DNA from: Chrysogorgia sp. JL179-B06
Lineage: Eukaryota; Cnidaria; Anthozoa; Scleralcyonacea; Chrysogorgiidae
DNA: 64,000 nt
NCBI GenBank assembly: GCA_035772405.1
Contig: JAYKKM010000192.1
Location: 383,501-447,500, forward strand
Direction: 5' to 3'
The position numbers were made by a program, and so were the translations under genes. Each line of letters starts with the position of its first letter. Positions within the stretch are counted from its first letter, which is position 1. The notes under the pieces were generated by a model, which did no database searches, was not told the origin of the DNA, and saw only the letters and a program-made list of their open reading frames with translations. Shown in pieces: positions 32,401 through 42,355 of this stretch.

Positions 32401-35400
32401 CGAACTTTAAAAAGGATGCGCCAAGCTTGTATCAATTCCAGCTCGAAGTCGTGATATAAATCCAATCGAAAACATATTTTATCTTGTTAAAAAGTCATCA
32501 CGCGACGAAGCTATTTTAAAGAACATCGCCAAAGAAACATGCGAAGAATTCTCAGCTCGAGTAATTGATACAGTCACGAATTTTCCTTATTTTAATTGTA
32601 AGATCCTCACAGCAATGAAGGTATTGATGGATCATGAACGATATTTAAGATTATATATATATATATAGTGTAGATTTATTGGAGGGAAGAAACCGGGGAG
32701 ATATAGCAGATGGATATAAAATGGGTAGATGAATATATAAAATGCCAAAATTGAACAAAATTAATAATTAAAAAGCTACATGCCCTGTATTTATATACTA
32801 CATCAGGATGCAACACCTGTTGATTCCTAATATATATGAACAAATTAATTTAATATTAAATAGCTGTTTGCATGTAGGAGACTAAAAATGGTACATGTGC
32901 ATGCTTTTATATAATATTAATCTTTATATAAAAAATGTTAATGTTATATTTCAAGGTTCTAAATACAATACTTTTATTTAAAACTGTTGTTTTATACAAA
33001 TATGAGAAACATATATATATATTTATAATACATGTATGCATTTTTTTGTGGCAGCAGATTTATTAAATGTCGGCTACATACAAGCTAGTCATCCAACTTT
33101 GGAAATTTGCAAACTTGCTCCATGTGCATGGGGTTGGTACTGTGCATGCAATTTTTTTTTGCTATATTGCTGTTGCACGTTTGTTTTTTTTTACCATTTT
33201 GGCTTGCATGCAATTTTTTTCTGTTTTCCCCCCACCCCGCCATCACTTTTCTAATGGTCCGTCCCTTACAGTTTTCAGGCCGTTTATATTTATCAATAAT
33301 AATATTTGGCATTTACACTCGTAAGTAGATGAAAGTCAAAGTTATGTTGTTAGGAAAATCGAGTGTTGTTAAGATATACATTATAAGACCCAAACCGGGA
33401 CCAGTTGCGAAAAATGCAACTCCAAGGCCTTGGAGTTGGAGGCCTTGGAGTTGGAGTTGCATTTTTCGCAACTGGTCCCGGTTTGGGTCTTATAATGTAT
33501 ATCTTAACAACACTCGATTTTCCTAACAACATAACTTTGACTATATTTATCAATAATGCTTTTAAGTTTTTCTGGGGCCAGTTTCTTGCCCCAACGTTTC
33601 AAAGCAATATCAGTCAGCTTTGGCTCAATATTTTCGCCGGTGTCTTCGCCTTCTTCCAGGGAATTAGCGAGATCTTCTAAAATCTTCGCTTCGTTTTTGT
33701 TTTCCCGCTCTTTTACCTGGGGTGTTCCCATGAGCTGTCTCAGTTCATCGTCTTAGCTATCGTTAGAATGAAGACTGATACAGTCATCTGTGTTTTCGCG
33801 ACGTTGTCGCTTTTTCCTGACCGTTTAGGATTGCTCGAGTGGTCTGAGTCCTCATCGTCAGATCCCTCATCGTAGGGAACAGATGTTCTATTCCCGCCCG
33901 GTGGGATAGTTACCGTCTAGCCTTTACATGCCTTGTAAAGGCTAGACGGCAGTTTGCCTGTATATTTTCTCCAATAAATTGGCCATTTTACCCATATTGT
34001 TGTTTATGTTGGTCAGAGTATCTTGTACATTCGACCCAACTAACCAACTTCTTCTGGGTTCACATTCTGTCGGAGATCGTTTATCAAATTTGTTATGGGT
34101 ATGACAGGTTTGGAGGTGTGGCATGTTTGGCCAATCATACACTGTTATTTTCAAGGAGTTATTATGACTCCAAAAATCGGCTCAAAGAAAAAGGTTCAAA
34201 ACAATCCGTTTTGTGGAGTTAAAAATAACTCCCATGTTTTCGAGTCAAAAATGAGCGGTAAAAACCAATCTCGTACCCAGAGCCTGCGATCCTTTTGGCC
34301 TGTGACAAGAAACTGAGGCTCTGGGATACTCCGATGAAAAAGTCACCGAAACTGGGTTTTTGTTCCCAGCCAATTTTTTTCGTCAAATTTACAAAAGCAA
34401 ACAACCTGCGAATATGGATAAAAGGGATTTTGATTCACGAAGCTGTTGATAAAGCGTTGCGAGTTATCGGGAGAGACAATTTTCAATGAAAGGAGTTGAA
34501 GGCTATTGCCGTTGTTGACAGATCACAGAATGGACTGCATGTCTTGTCGTTTTGCCGATAGGCGATAGGGTTTGGTAAGTCGTTGATTTATCAACTTCTA
34601 CCAGAAGTTTTTGGATTCATGTCTTCTCAGTTCTTTCCACCCGTAGTATAAATTTGTTATTATTTTTGAGTTTTAAAGGAATACTTTAATATTTTTGATC
34701 AATAAAACAAAATTATTCCGTTTGATAAAGGTCATAAGCAGTATTACCCTGTTCAAGGCCAAAAAAATACGACATTTATAGGAGCATGAATCCTTTTATC
34801 CGTGACTCACTAGTTTCTTGCTATATGATTGTCGATTTGTCTGATGTTTGCCCAGTGACGAAGGAGTATAAAGGAAGCAAGCATACGCTGAACTTGTAGA
34901 TTTGCAGTAGGCCTGCCAACTTGTTCTATATATCGATATATTCACTAGGAAAAGAGCTATTGTTTAATATATGGCTGAACATTTAACGATAAACAGTTCC
35001 AAATTACATTGGATAATGTTGACGAGACTTAAAAGTTATTATTTGAATTTCACAAATTGGCATATCTTTAATAAACACCACAACGTTTTGGCTATTTTTC
35101 GAAACTTTCCTTACGCACCAAAATGTAGAGATTTGAGAAGGCTTGAAGATAATGTAATTTCCAGACAATGGAGGAGTGGAAGCTATAGGTGAAAATCAAC
35201 ATTTAAGCTGACAAGTATATTTGTAAAATGATGAAATCGATCAATTTCTCTTGCCTACCGAACCTAACTAAAACAACGTTATCTCTAAAACTATTTAACG
35301 GATCTACTAGAAATTAACAAAACACGTTAACAAAAGACAATACTACATCATACTTAAAGCTTTTTTACATTCATTGCGAGTAAGGTAATTGCCAACTTCG

Positions 35401-38400
35401 CCTGTCCATCTTATATATAATTTATCTTTTGTTGTTTAATGACTGTTTACCACCCTAACTCCAATTAAGGGAGTTAAAACTAATTTTTAACTCCAAACTT
35501 GGAGTTAAAATAAGTCTCAACCAATTGACTCCTAATAAGGTAGTAAAAAGAAGAATTAACTCTGAAAAAAGGAGTTAAAATAACTACACAATTTTGACTC
35601 CCCAAAAACGGAGTAGAAGGGGGGTTAAATTAACTCCTTGAAAATAACAGTGTAGTTGAGTAAACAAACAAGTCACGAAGATGGGGGGAGAGATGGAGTG
35701 CCTCAAGGACGTTTTTTTGGGAAGGATTGTGAGCGTTTTGTGAGAGTTGATTAGTTGATTAAAACCTTTGAGATTAAAACCCTTGTGAAGTGTCGTGAAC
35801 AACGTGCAGCAGGCTGCAGGCGCTATCGCGACATTCATGAACATATTCACCTAAATTGAACAATTTCGATAAATTTGATACTTACTGTACGTAAACCTGC
35901 CTGTCTTTCTAGATAGATTTAGCGCATAAATAAAAAACGGTAACTTACATTGTACTTTATACTGTACTTTATACTACGTCTTTCAGGTCATACAGATATC
36001 CGGGCAACAAGTTCTGGTCAAATTCTTTGAGACGGGAAGGGCCGAGGGAGAACTGATCTATATGTCGGATCAGTCACTGAGGCCCTTCCCGAAAAAGGCG
36101 CCTAAGTCGGCGCGGACAAGGTGGAGAAAGGCTTTCAAGTAAGTACTGTCTTGTAGTGTAGAATGAAAGAAGAGGAGAGTTTAATATTTATCCAGTCTGT
36201 ATGCTGAATGCACAAGAAAAGTTAAGCCTGGCTGGCAAGTGTTAGGAATTGGATGGGTGACCAAAGTTGCATGACAAGTGTTTAACACTTTCAGGCACTT
36301 TACCGCTGTGGATGGTTGAGCTATACTCTCTCCTCAATTCACGTTTTACCCTTTGCCAGGGTAATTATCAACCCATATTTTACCCTTTGTAGCCGACTAA
36401 TTTCCACCTCTAATCTCTATAATTTTCCCCCAAACGGGCTGATTCCCCTGAAAATTATACTAATTGTGTGCAGTAATCGCGCATTTCATGCGAAAACAAC
36501 ATATCTCAGTTACCTAATTAAAATAATTAAAATACAAATGGGAAATAGGTGCCATGGTAGTAAAGCAAGCAATTGTAGCAAAATAGGCAACAGCAAATAA
36601 GGAGGTACCTGTCACACTGAATAATCAGAGGAAAATTATGTCGATCCTATTCACCAGTCAAGGGGTGGTGGGTGGGGCAAAGCAAAGCAACTTGATGAGG
36701 CGAAAGGCAAACGCAAAAGGCAAGAGAAGAGCGCCAAATCATGTCACATGATAACCTTCCCCCGTCTGCGCATAGTGACTATGCCGCTTGCCAGTAGCTA
36801 TACTCTCCCTGTTAACTTTGATTATTTATAATCACATTAAATTAAAATACTGATCTAGAAGTCTTGCATAAACGTCGAACTTTACTGTTCTTCGTAGTTC
36901 TAGAGGGAGTTCGCTATAAACCTTTGCTCCCATAAAAAATTCCGTTAGCACAAGCATATATAATCAGTATCCAAGACTTTCCATATTTTATTATTGCACA
37001 CAACATAATTAGTTTGTAGTAGTCAACAGCAGGTATATCTTACATGTATGTATCTCTCATTGTGAACAGATTGGCCAAAGAAGACGCTCCTCCTCCTCCT
37101 CCTGCATCTCCTCCCGCTCCCAACCCCTTCCTCCAACCTCCTTCCTCCCCAACCCCTACCTCCTTCCTCCCCAACCTCCTTCCTCCCCAGGAGGAGGGAG
37201 GGGGTTGGAGGAAGAATCTGTTCTTCCTCCCGCACCTCCTCCATCTTCTCCCCCTCCATATTCTCCCCCTCCATCTTCTCCCTCTTCCTCCCCAATCTCC
37301 TTCCTTTTCCTCCAACCTCCAACCTCCTTCCTCCCCAACCTCCTTCCTCCCCAGGAGGAGGTTGGAGGAAGAGGTTCCATTTGTTCCTCTTCCTCTCGCA
37401 CCTCCTCCATCTTCTCCCTCTTCCTCCTCCTCTTCCTCCCCAACCTCCTTCCTCCAAACTCCTTCCTCCCCAACCTCCTTCCAACCTCCCTCCCAAACGT
37501 TTCCCTCCAACCCCCTCCTTCCTCCTCCTCTTCCTCGTCCCCACGCCGCGGGATCAATGAAAGCCACGTAAGTGTGACACATAATAAACAACAACAATAT
37601 TTTATTTACTTCCTATATGTCTCGGCAAATGACAAAATTTGGCTTCTGCCAAGTTTACAATATATAGCTCATGCTAGCCTGCTAAAAATTATCTTTTATC
37701 ATTACAGCAATAGAATAATAATAACAAAAATAATAATGGCATTTCAGTCCTACCATAAACAACTATATTCCTTGTAATGTGAACACTAACCCATCCTACG
37801 AAAGGTACCACCAATGGAGTAAAGAAAGGCATAAAACTTGAGACTCAGACTTAAAGTGCCCCTAACCCGCAATTTTTTTTTGGCGACAAATCTTGGCATG
37901 ATTGCCAATATTTCCGTGAAAAATTTTTAAATTTGGGCAAATCGTTCGATTTTTTTGCATTTTGAATTTAGCTTTCGATGGCCCGGGGCCGTCGTTTGAA
38001 CACCTGCAGGGTATAGTCGGCAAATATCGCTATTACACAGATTTAACGAACTCAGTTAAAAACCTAGCTTCAACTGAAGGTGTTGGAAGCTAAGCTGCGG
38101 TTTATGCACCGCAACTTATGCGCCGCAACTTATATACCTTCTCCCCAATGTAAAATGGCCCAATAAATTATCATTGTGTTTTGGTTTGTTTGCTTTGCTT
38201 TGGTCGCTATTCATAGTAACGCAACATCCCTCGCATTCGTATAATGCTCATCAAAGTCTTCCTTCTTGTGATTAACCTAATTTATTTTATCTTTTTCAGT
38301 TGACCCAATCAGTTGGTAAGCACAAGAATGGCAACAGAGTCTATCTATCTATTCTATCTATCTATCAATCAATGTTATCTACGATCCCATCTACCATCTA

Positions 38401-38693
38401 TCTATACATATGAAAGAAGTTAGGCCTTGTGCACACGGTGTCGTTTTCGGAGCGTTTTCGTATTGTTTCAAGTAACGAGCTGATTGTTCTCGATTACACT
38501 CAAGGGAATCGAGAAAAACAGCTCATCACTTGAAACAATACGAAAACGCTCCGAAAACGACACCGTGTGCACAAGGCCTTAATTGATAATTGATTCATTT
38601 TTTAATTTAATAGTCTTCACAGACAAATTAAAAGAGATCATCCAAAAGAAGAAGAGGAAGAGGGGGCCCTGGAAGGTTTTCGTTATGGAGCAA
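29448..38693 (+). CDS. PWWP-domain protein gene, at least five exons
   Basis: Exon 1 is 29448-29513 (MAFESGDVALARYTGFGHWPAK, 22 codons, GTAAGC donor). Exon 2 is 35987-36138 (VIQISGQQVLVKFFETGRAEG..., GTAAGT donor). Together they form a PWWP domain, a methyl-lysine/DNA reader of chromatin proteins, with HWPA in place of PWWP. Exon 3 is 37070-37567 (LAKEDAPPPPPASPPA, then Pro/Ser-rich low complexity). A 16-base micro-exon, 38300-38315, follows, then 38614-38693, giving the basic KKKRKRGPWKV. Exons 1-3 join in phase. The micro-exon and the last exon join in phase with each other, but need exon 3 to leave in a different frame from the one it entered, so the repeat tract may hold an indel here. 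The role is probably nuclear and chromatin-related. The 3' end is uncertain. Confidence 0.7.
29655..30300 (+). mobile_element. 5'-truncated LINE in PWWP intron 1
   Basis: Encodes a C-terminal reverse-transcriptase tail: LIDRRFKQLSVLMHKVLN, NTNDIHSHNLRNSS, then in a shifted frame ALWNGLPSNITDQ. It ends with (ATTG)n from 30265 to 30300. The simple-repeat tail is typical of CR1/L2-like elements. One frameshift lies near 29960. Confidence 0.75.
30418..30530. repeat. 32 bp tandem repeat, about 3.5 copies
   Basis: Unit AATCAGTCGATTCCTACAGG followed by TCAATATTTGAT, with one or two changes per copy. Confidence 0.85.
30535..30728 (-). mobile_element. 3' LTR of a Gypsy-type element (partial)
   Basis: Minus-strand sequence AAGGGAGG (polypurine tract) is followed by TGTTATGAACTGTCAAC, a standard LTR start. 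It contains AATAAATT and runs to about 30535 (ends near AACACAGCA). The end is approximate. Confidence 0.55.
30784..31092 (-). pseudogene. C-terminus of Gypsy/Ty3-type polyprotein
   Basis: Minus frame with ALYCGRRRDKDPRWVPAVF and RSVNITVFPR, the typical tail after the integrase of Gypsy elements, ending TAG/TAA beside the polypurine tract and LTR at 30728. The start shown (MGKRR) is not a true start; upstream sequence is missing or diverged. Confidence 0.6.
31100..32065. other. No gene seen (PWWP intron 1)
   Basis: A doubled GTAACGGACATTACA word occurs at 31693-31728. Nothing else is recognised. Confidence 0.35.
32070..32650 (+). pseudogene. Internally deleted Tc1/mariner-type (IS630-like) transposase
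   Basis: N-terminal helix-turn-helix frame MVFNGRISSDFRSYILYLAT...FAEIARKCNVSRPTIYRIKKQ runs to a stop near 32267. The sequence then jumps to the C-terminal catalytic half in other frames: FNDFVQQNFRDMF, KLWVQDGDPSQNCA (Asp of the DDE core) and RDINPIENIFYLVK (final Asp/Glu), ending ARVIDTVTNFP. The segment between, with the first catalytic Asp, is missing. This is an internal deletion plus several frame changes. Confidence 0.65.
32651..33265. other. AT-rich intronic sequence
   Basis: (TA)n near 32653-32667 and 33012-33023; runs of T at 33150-33230. No gene. Confidence 0.4.
33285..33557 (-). mobile_element. Palindromic SINE insertion with 16 bp target-site duplication
   Basis: TATATTTATCAATAAT occurs at 33285-33300 and 33542-33557. 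Between them, 33334-33542 is a near-perfect inverted repeat (arms of about 90 bases) whose arm is the body of the SINE seen at 48771-48960 (AAACCGGGACCAGTTGCGAA). The left end, AATATTTGGCATTTACACTCG (33301-33321), matches that SINE's 3' end. The long duplication implies LINE-mediated insertion; the tRNA-like head is replaced by an inverted copy of the body. Confidence 0.8.
33913..33949. repeat. 37-base palindrome with 16 bp perfect arms
   Basis: CCGTCTAGCCTTTACA, loop TGCCT, then the exact complement. It sits in the gag-like reading and breaks its frame. Confidence 0.9.
34140..35652 (+). mobile_element. TA-flanked inverted-repeat element, 1,513 bp
   Basis: CACTGTTATTTTCAAGGAGT at 34140 is matched by its complement ending at 35652 (22 bp perfect), with TA on each side (34138-34139 and 35653-35654). 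This is consistent with a Tc1/mariner-type or similar TA-targeting element. No transposase is seen. Subterminal regions (34150-34230 and 35440-35640) are rich in GGAGTTA/TAACTCC words. It carries a dead RecQ-like helicase fragment (34440-34640). Confidence 0.7.
34440..34640 (+). pseudogene. RecQ-like helicase fragment
   Basis: AVDKALRVIGRDNFQ, stop, then KELKAIAVV and, after stops, IGFGKSLIYQLLPEVFGFM. The last stretch is helicase motif I (GFGKS) followed by the QLLP of RecQ-like proteins. Truncated and riddled with stops. Confidence 0.55.
37080..37560. repeat. Pyrimidine-rich low-complexity tract inside PWWP exon 3
   Basis: About 480 bases almost entirely C/T on the plus strand in two blocks, broken by short purine-rich inverted patches (CCAGGAGGAGG at 37188 and 37350). 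The repeated word CTTCCTCCCCAACCT has a length not divisible by three, so different coding frames recur. Confidence 0.9.
38340..38405. repeat. (TCTA)n microsatellite
   Basis: Imperfect TCTATCTATC runs. Confidence 0.9.
38423..38578. mobile_element. Hairpin MITE with TTA target duplication, 156 bp
   Basis: Begins GGCCTTGTGCACACGGTGTC and ends with the exact complement; arms of about 50 bases. TTA at 38420-38422 and 38579-38581 fits a 3 bp Harbinger-type duplication. It lies in the intron between the micro-exon and the last clear PWWP exon. Confidence 0.85.
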
Positions 38694-38984
38694 GTGAGTA
38701 AATAAGTAGCGAGTCTAGTAGTAGTAGTAGTTCGAAGATCCAAAAATTTGATTCATGGAAACACCTTAAAAATAACCTATGATGCTCTCGTCTTACCATT
38801 TTCATTACTGTGCCCCAGTGTGGGATAATTGCTCTAAATCACTACGGAATAAATCTTAACAGGTGATACAGTAGCTATGAGACACCATCTGAAGCAGTCA
38901 TAGCTAAATTGAATTGGGAAACATAACAATCAAGGAGAGTTAACCAAGTATCTCTGTTGATGAATAAAGCAATTTAATTTCAAG

Positions 38985-39252
38985 GTGTCAATTTGACTCC
39001 AAAAGTGGAGTGAAATAAAAAGGTACTCCTTTTTTGGAGTTATTTTTTACTCCAAAATTTTAATTGTAAACGTTACTCTAAAACTGGAGTGAAAAGTACT
39101 CCAATAGGAGTTACAATTACTCCAGAATTGGAGTACAAATGACTCCTAGAGGAGTTACAATTACTCCAGTATTGGAGTAAAAATGACTGCTATAGGAGTT
39201 ACAATTACTCCAGAATTGGAGTACAAATGACTCCTGTAGGAGTTATTGGAGT
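38985..39252. repeat. ACTCC/GGAGT repeat array with three 44 bp units
   Basis: 39107-39238 holds three 44-base copies of GGAGTTACAATTACTCCAGA... . Less regular copies lie before it. The words match the subterminal regions of the 34140-35652 element, so this may be an array expanded from such an element. Confidence 0.8.
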
Positions 39253-39950
39253 AAAAATGCATATATTATATATAATTTGTATGATTATATATTATAATTA
39301 TATTATATATAAAATGTATAATTTTCTATTTTGTCAATTACTTCTGTAAAATACAAGATAACAATTAAGGTAAAAAGGTAATACAAATTAAATACTATAA
39401 TAACTATATAGAAAGTATAAATAATATCAATCTGCAGTGTTCTCTAAACCAATTCCTGGAGAAACTTATTTATTGCTACTATTTTCCTTGACTCTTTGGG
39501 CCTGTCCATCATCGCAGCTTTCAGGAACAGAAAAACATCCCTTGTGGAGGAGGGGATATTCAATATTGAAAATATAACAGCAGCCTACCAACATTGTCAA
39601 TGTCCCTGCACAACAGGAATTGTGCTGTTGAGCTTTGTGATAATCTTTCCTTCCCCGACAATGTGAAGAGGTGTTACTTCAATGCGGACATCACCTGCCC
39701 CAACCAGCTTGGGGCTAAAGATTTAAATACTTCTGCATCAATTGATTCATCCTTTATAAAACAAAACAAAAAACAAATTTAGCAAATAGGAACCATCAAT
39801 AACAAAGCAATCTCTCAAATACAATTCTGTAATTTTTCCCTCTGGAAAATCTGGTTTTCATTTGTATGTTTAATTGTGGGTTCTGACAACAACTGCTTGC
39901 AACCGGCTGATGGCTAGATGGAAACCAGGTTTAATAAATAACATTTACAG

Positions 39951-40066
39951 AAATACTGAGAGCCGAACTTACCAAGCAAATCCTGAGAAGCAACATTCCT
40001 ACATCAGAAGTTGAAGAACAATTACAGCAGCAGTTTCCTCAATACCTAAATGTTAAGAAGAAATAA
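39951..40066 (+). CDS. Candidate last exon of the PWWP gene
   Basis: After TTTACAG the frame ILRAELTKQILRSNIPTSEV continues to a TAA at 40064-40066 with AATAAATAT just after. It is well formed, but its phase does not match the exon ending at 38693 in the favoured frame (it matches the alternative frame). Assignment is tentative. Confidence 0.35.
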
Positions 40067-40069
40067 ATA

Positions 40070-41380
40070 TAAATCATATATATAATTGTTTAAAACAAGA
40101 ATAAGCCAGTTTGGAGTTTGGAGTCTTTGGACATTGCAATGCATCTGTCTAAGAAGGGATTAATGGGCTAAGGCGGGTAGTTTCATGAAGATGAACTGAA
40201 CTGATTATAAAGCATAAGTTTTCTGAACATTAACGTAACTATTACATACCTTGTTATTCTGTTAGAGATCGACAGCTAACTTAAAATAGGGTAGCTGAAA
40301 AACGTTTATATTAACAATATTTTATCGTATTAAAACGACTTTCACTAACTTGAATTGCATTTTTTTTGTGTTAGCATCTTAAAATCTTTTGGATGGTTCT
40401 TTTTTGTGAATGAATCCATTTTCAGGGGTTTTAAATCAAATTAAGCCAAAAATTCCGTGTTTTTGAGGTCACGTGACTTGTCACGTGACACAATGAGTAC
40501 TTACTCATGTTTGTTAGAAAGACCCTTGCGAGTGCTTTCATACGAGACCATTTTTGTGAGATTTGGTTAAAACCTGACCATTCTACAGGCTTTCAGGTAC
40601 ATAGCCTCGTTCTCATGTTATTCCACCATATTGAGGCTAAAACTCCCCGTTATCTCGAAACCTATACCACAAATTGATAGTACAAAGTATCTCATGTTAA
40701 AAAGCATATATTGTTCAGTAAGAATCAATTGTCAAACCTTTTCTGTAACGTGGGTTGTGCAAACTCCTTAAATAAGGCCTTTTCTGAAAATAGCTCCCAG
40801 ACTATAAAACAGCAAAGTGGCAGTCGACTTGGCAATGCCTCGTTGCATGACCATCTGTTCATGTATAGACAACTCAGACTTGTTGTTTATTTGTTAAATA
40901 TATTTACCTCACAATCATGCATGTCATAATGCTGTTGATATGCATGATGAAAAAATGATGTCTCATTTCACAGTCTCTGCAGAAGTCAGTTAGCTCATAT
41001 ATTTGTCATTTTAAATTTAAATTCATCCTTTCCATAACAAAGTACCCATTAAATACGACAATAAACAGCAGGTACATTACATTACTATTAACATTACTTC
41101 GTGTTCAGCAGGTATACCAACATTACATTATTATTAATATCGACATACAATTTTAATACAATGCACTGACAAAGTGACGCTGTAAACATTCACCGACTTG
41201 TATCAGTTGTATGGCATGCAAGACACGGCCGTAGAAACCATCACTTATATACGTTTAGCCGTAAGTCTCTTTATTCTGAAACGACGAAGAATTCTCCGAA
41301 GGACCAGAGAGCATTGTTGAAACACCTGAAGACAAGGACAAGGTAGAAATCACAATAATATAGCTGCTTCCCCTGCCGAC
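40070..41380. other. No gene seen
   Basis: Contains GGTCACGTGACTTGTCACGTGACA (40470-40492), two CACGTG E-box palindromes in a row. Otherwise unassigned. Confidence 0.35.
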
Positions 41381-41382
41381 TG

Positions 41383-41530
41383 ATAACGTCTGGTAAATCT
41401 ACCAAATCCATAATCAAACCCTTGCCAAATCCCGTTGGTAATACCATCAAAACATATTTTCCTGCCAGCAGCTCCCTCGTAGCAGCTCCCTCGTAGCAGC
41501 TTTTTGTTCCTGTTTTAATTTAAACTGCGA
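41383..41530 (-). pseudogene. RecQ-like helicase fragment
   Basis: Minus strand: KLKQEQKAA near 41520, a duplicated GAGGGAGCTGCTAC, then AGKYVLMVLPTGFGKGLIMD. Helicase motif I (PTGFGKG) is clear; the usual Ser/Thr after GK is Gly. Fragment only. Confidence 0.55.
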
Positions 41531-41810
41531 CTAGCAACGAACTGAAGATCGGTTAAAGCTTTCTAAAGAAAATAATCTACCAACACAGTTTTTCCAAAGT
41601 CAGCAATTTTAAATGTTTATTTCCTGACAGGAAACCCCAAATACTAATGAGTTGAGTTAGCCAATCAGAGTTTAGCGTCCTCTGGTGGATGTAGAAATCC
41701 AAAAACATGGGTCTTTCGTGCAGGCGTTCCATCCGCACTCACCCCAGTTCCCGGCCCCTCCCCAAACCCTAAACGCCTGCTTCGCAGGCTAGATTTTAAA
41801 AATAACTCTA

Positions 41811-41887
41811 ATCGGCCACGCGGCGCGAATTTTCAGGAGCAAATTTATTTGCTGTCGAAAACTGAAAGATCGTGCCGTGTGGCCGAT
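41811..41887. repeat. Hairpin
   Basis: AATCGGCCACGCGGC at the left pairs imperfectly with GCCGTGTGGCCGATT at the right. Confidence 0.6.
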
Positions 41888-42284
41888 TCCCGTCTGGCCT
41901 TTAGTGTCTTTAGTCATCAAAATAAAAATCAGCAACCCATGCACTTTTGACGCGTTTCGGTCTTTGACAATAACTCGAAGTCATTAAAGTAGAAATCTGA
42001 CGCATCTTTGACAATAACTATTAGACTGTTTTACAATATTTTCGTGTCTGACTCATCGCTTATTGTCGAAAGCCCCAAATATCGCTTTGTCTTGACGACA
42101 ACAATAGACTAAGCATAAATGCCAAAATCTTTGAGTAATAATTTTGACGAGTTTTTGGATTCGGATTTTGATAAATAACTCTAAGTCATCGAATCCATGC
42201 ACTTTTACCGCGTTTCCGTTTTTGACAATAACCCGGCTAAAACAAATTTGTAACCGATGCTCTTTTGACGCGTACAGTTATACA

Positions 42285-42355
42285 TAATAATAATAATAAT
42301 AATATTTAATCAGGATTGCGTTGCGTTGCAGTGCAGTGCAGTGCAGTGCAGTGAA
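42285..42355. repeat. (AAT)n and (GCAGT)n simple repeats
   Basis: AATAATAATAATAATAAT then GTTGCAGTGCAGTGCAGTGCAGTGCAGTG. Confidence 0.9.

Larger units (their letters stand above)
33270..34150 (-). pseudogene. Gag-like/ORF1-like exon of an unrecognised mobile gene, interrupted by a palindromic SINE
   Basis: Minus-strand frame 33731 downward: MGTPQVKERENKNEAKILED, EEGEDTGE, LTDIALKRWGKKLAPEKLKSI, reaching the 16 bp duplication at 33542-33557. The other copy (33285-33300) resumes IDKYKRPEN and ends at an ACT/GTAAGG donor (33270). Upstream, in shifted frames, come a Ser/Asp-rich stretch (33770-33900) and MGKMANLLEKI (33960-34010), with a 37-base palindrome between. I recall similar KRWGKKL...PENC proteins from coral mobile genes; function unknown. 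Confidence 0.5.

Noticed and set aside
33334..33542. Twin-priming inversion as the origin of the SINE palindrome
   Set aside because: Twin priming joins non-overlapping parts of an element in opposite orientation; here the same part is present twice.
37023..37597. Two long minus-strand Gly/Glu/Arg-rich open frames
   Set aside because: They are the complement of the pyrimidine tract in PWWP exon 3. Low complexity keeps several frames open, and the plus-strand exon has matching splice phases on its 5' side.
41020..41350. Exon reading SLYSETTKNSPKDQRALLK near 41275-41330
   Set aside because: No consistent acceptor in phase, and the frame stops soon; not enough to add to the PWWP or helicase models.
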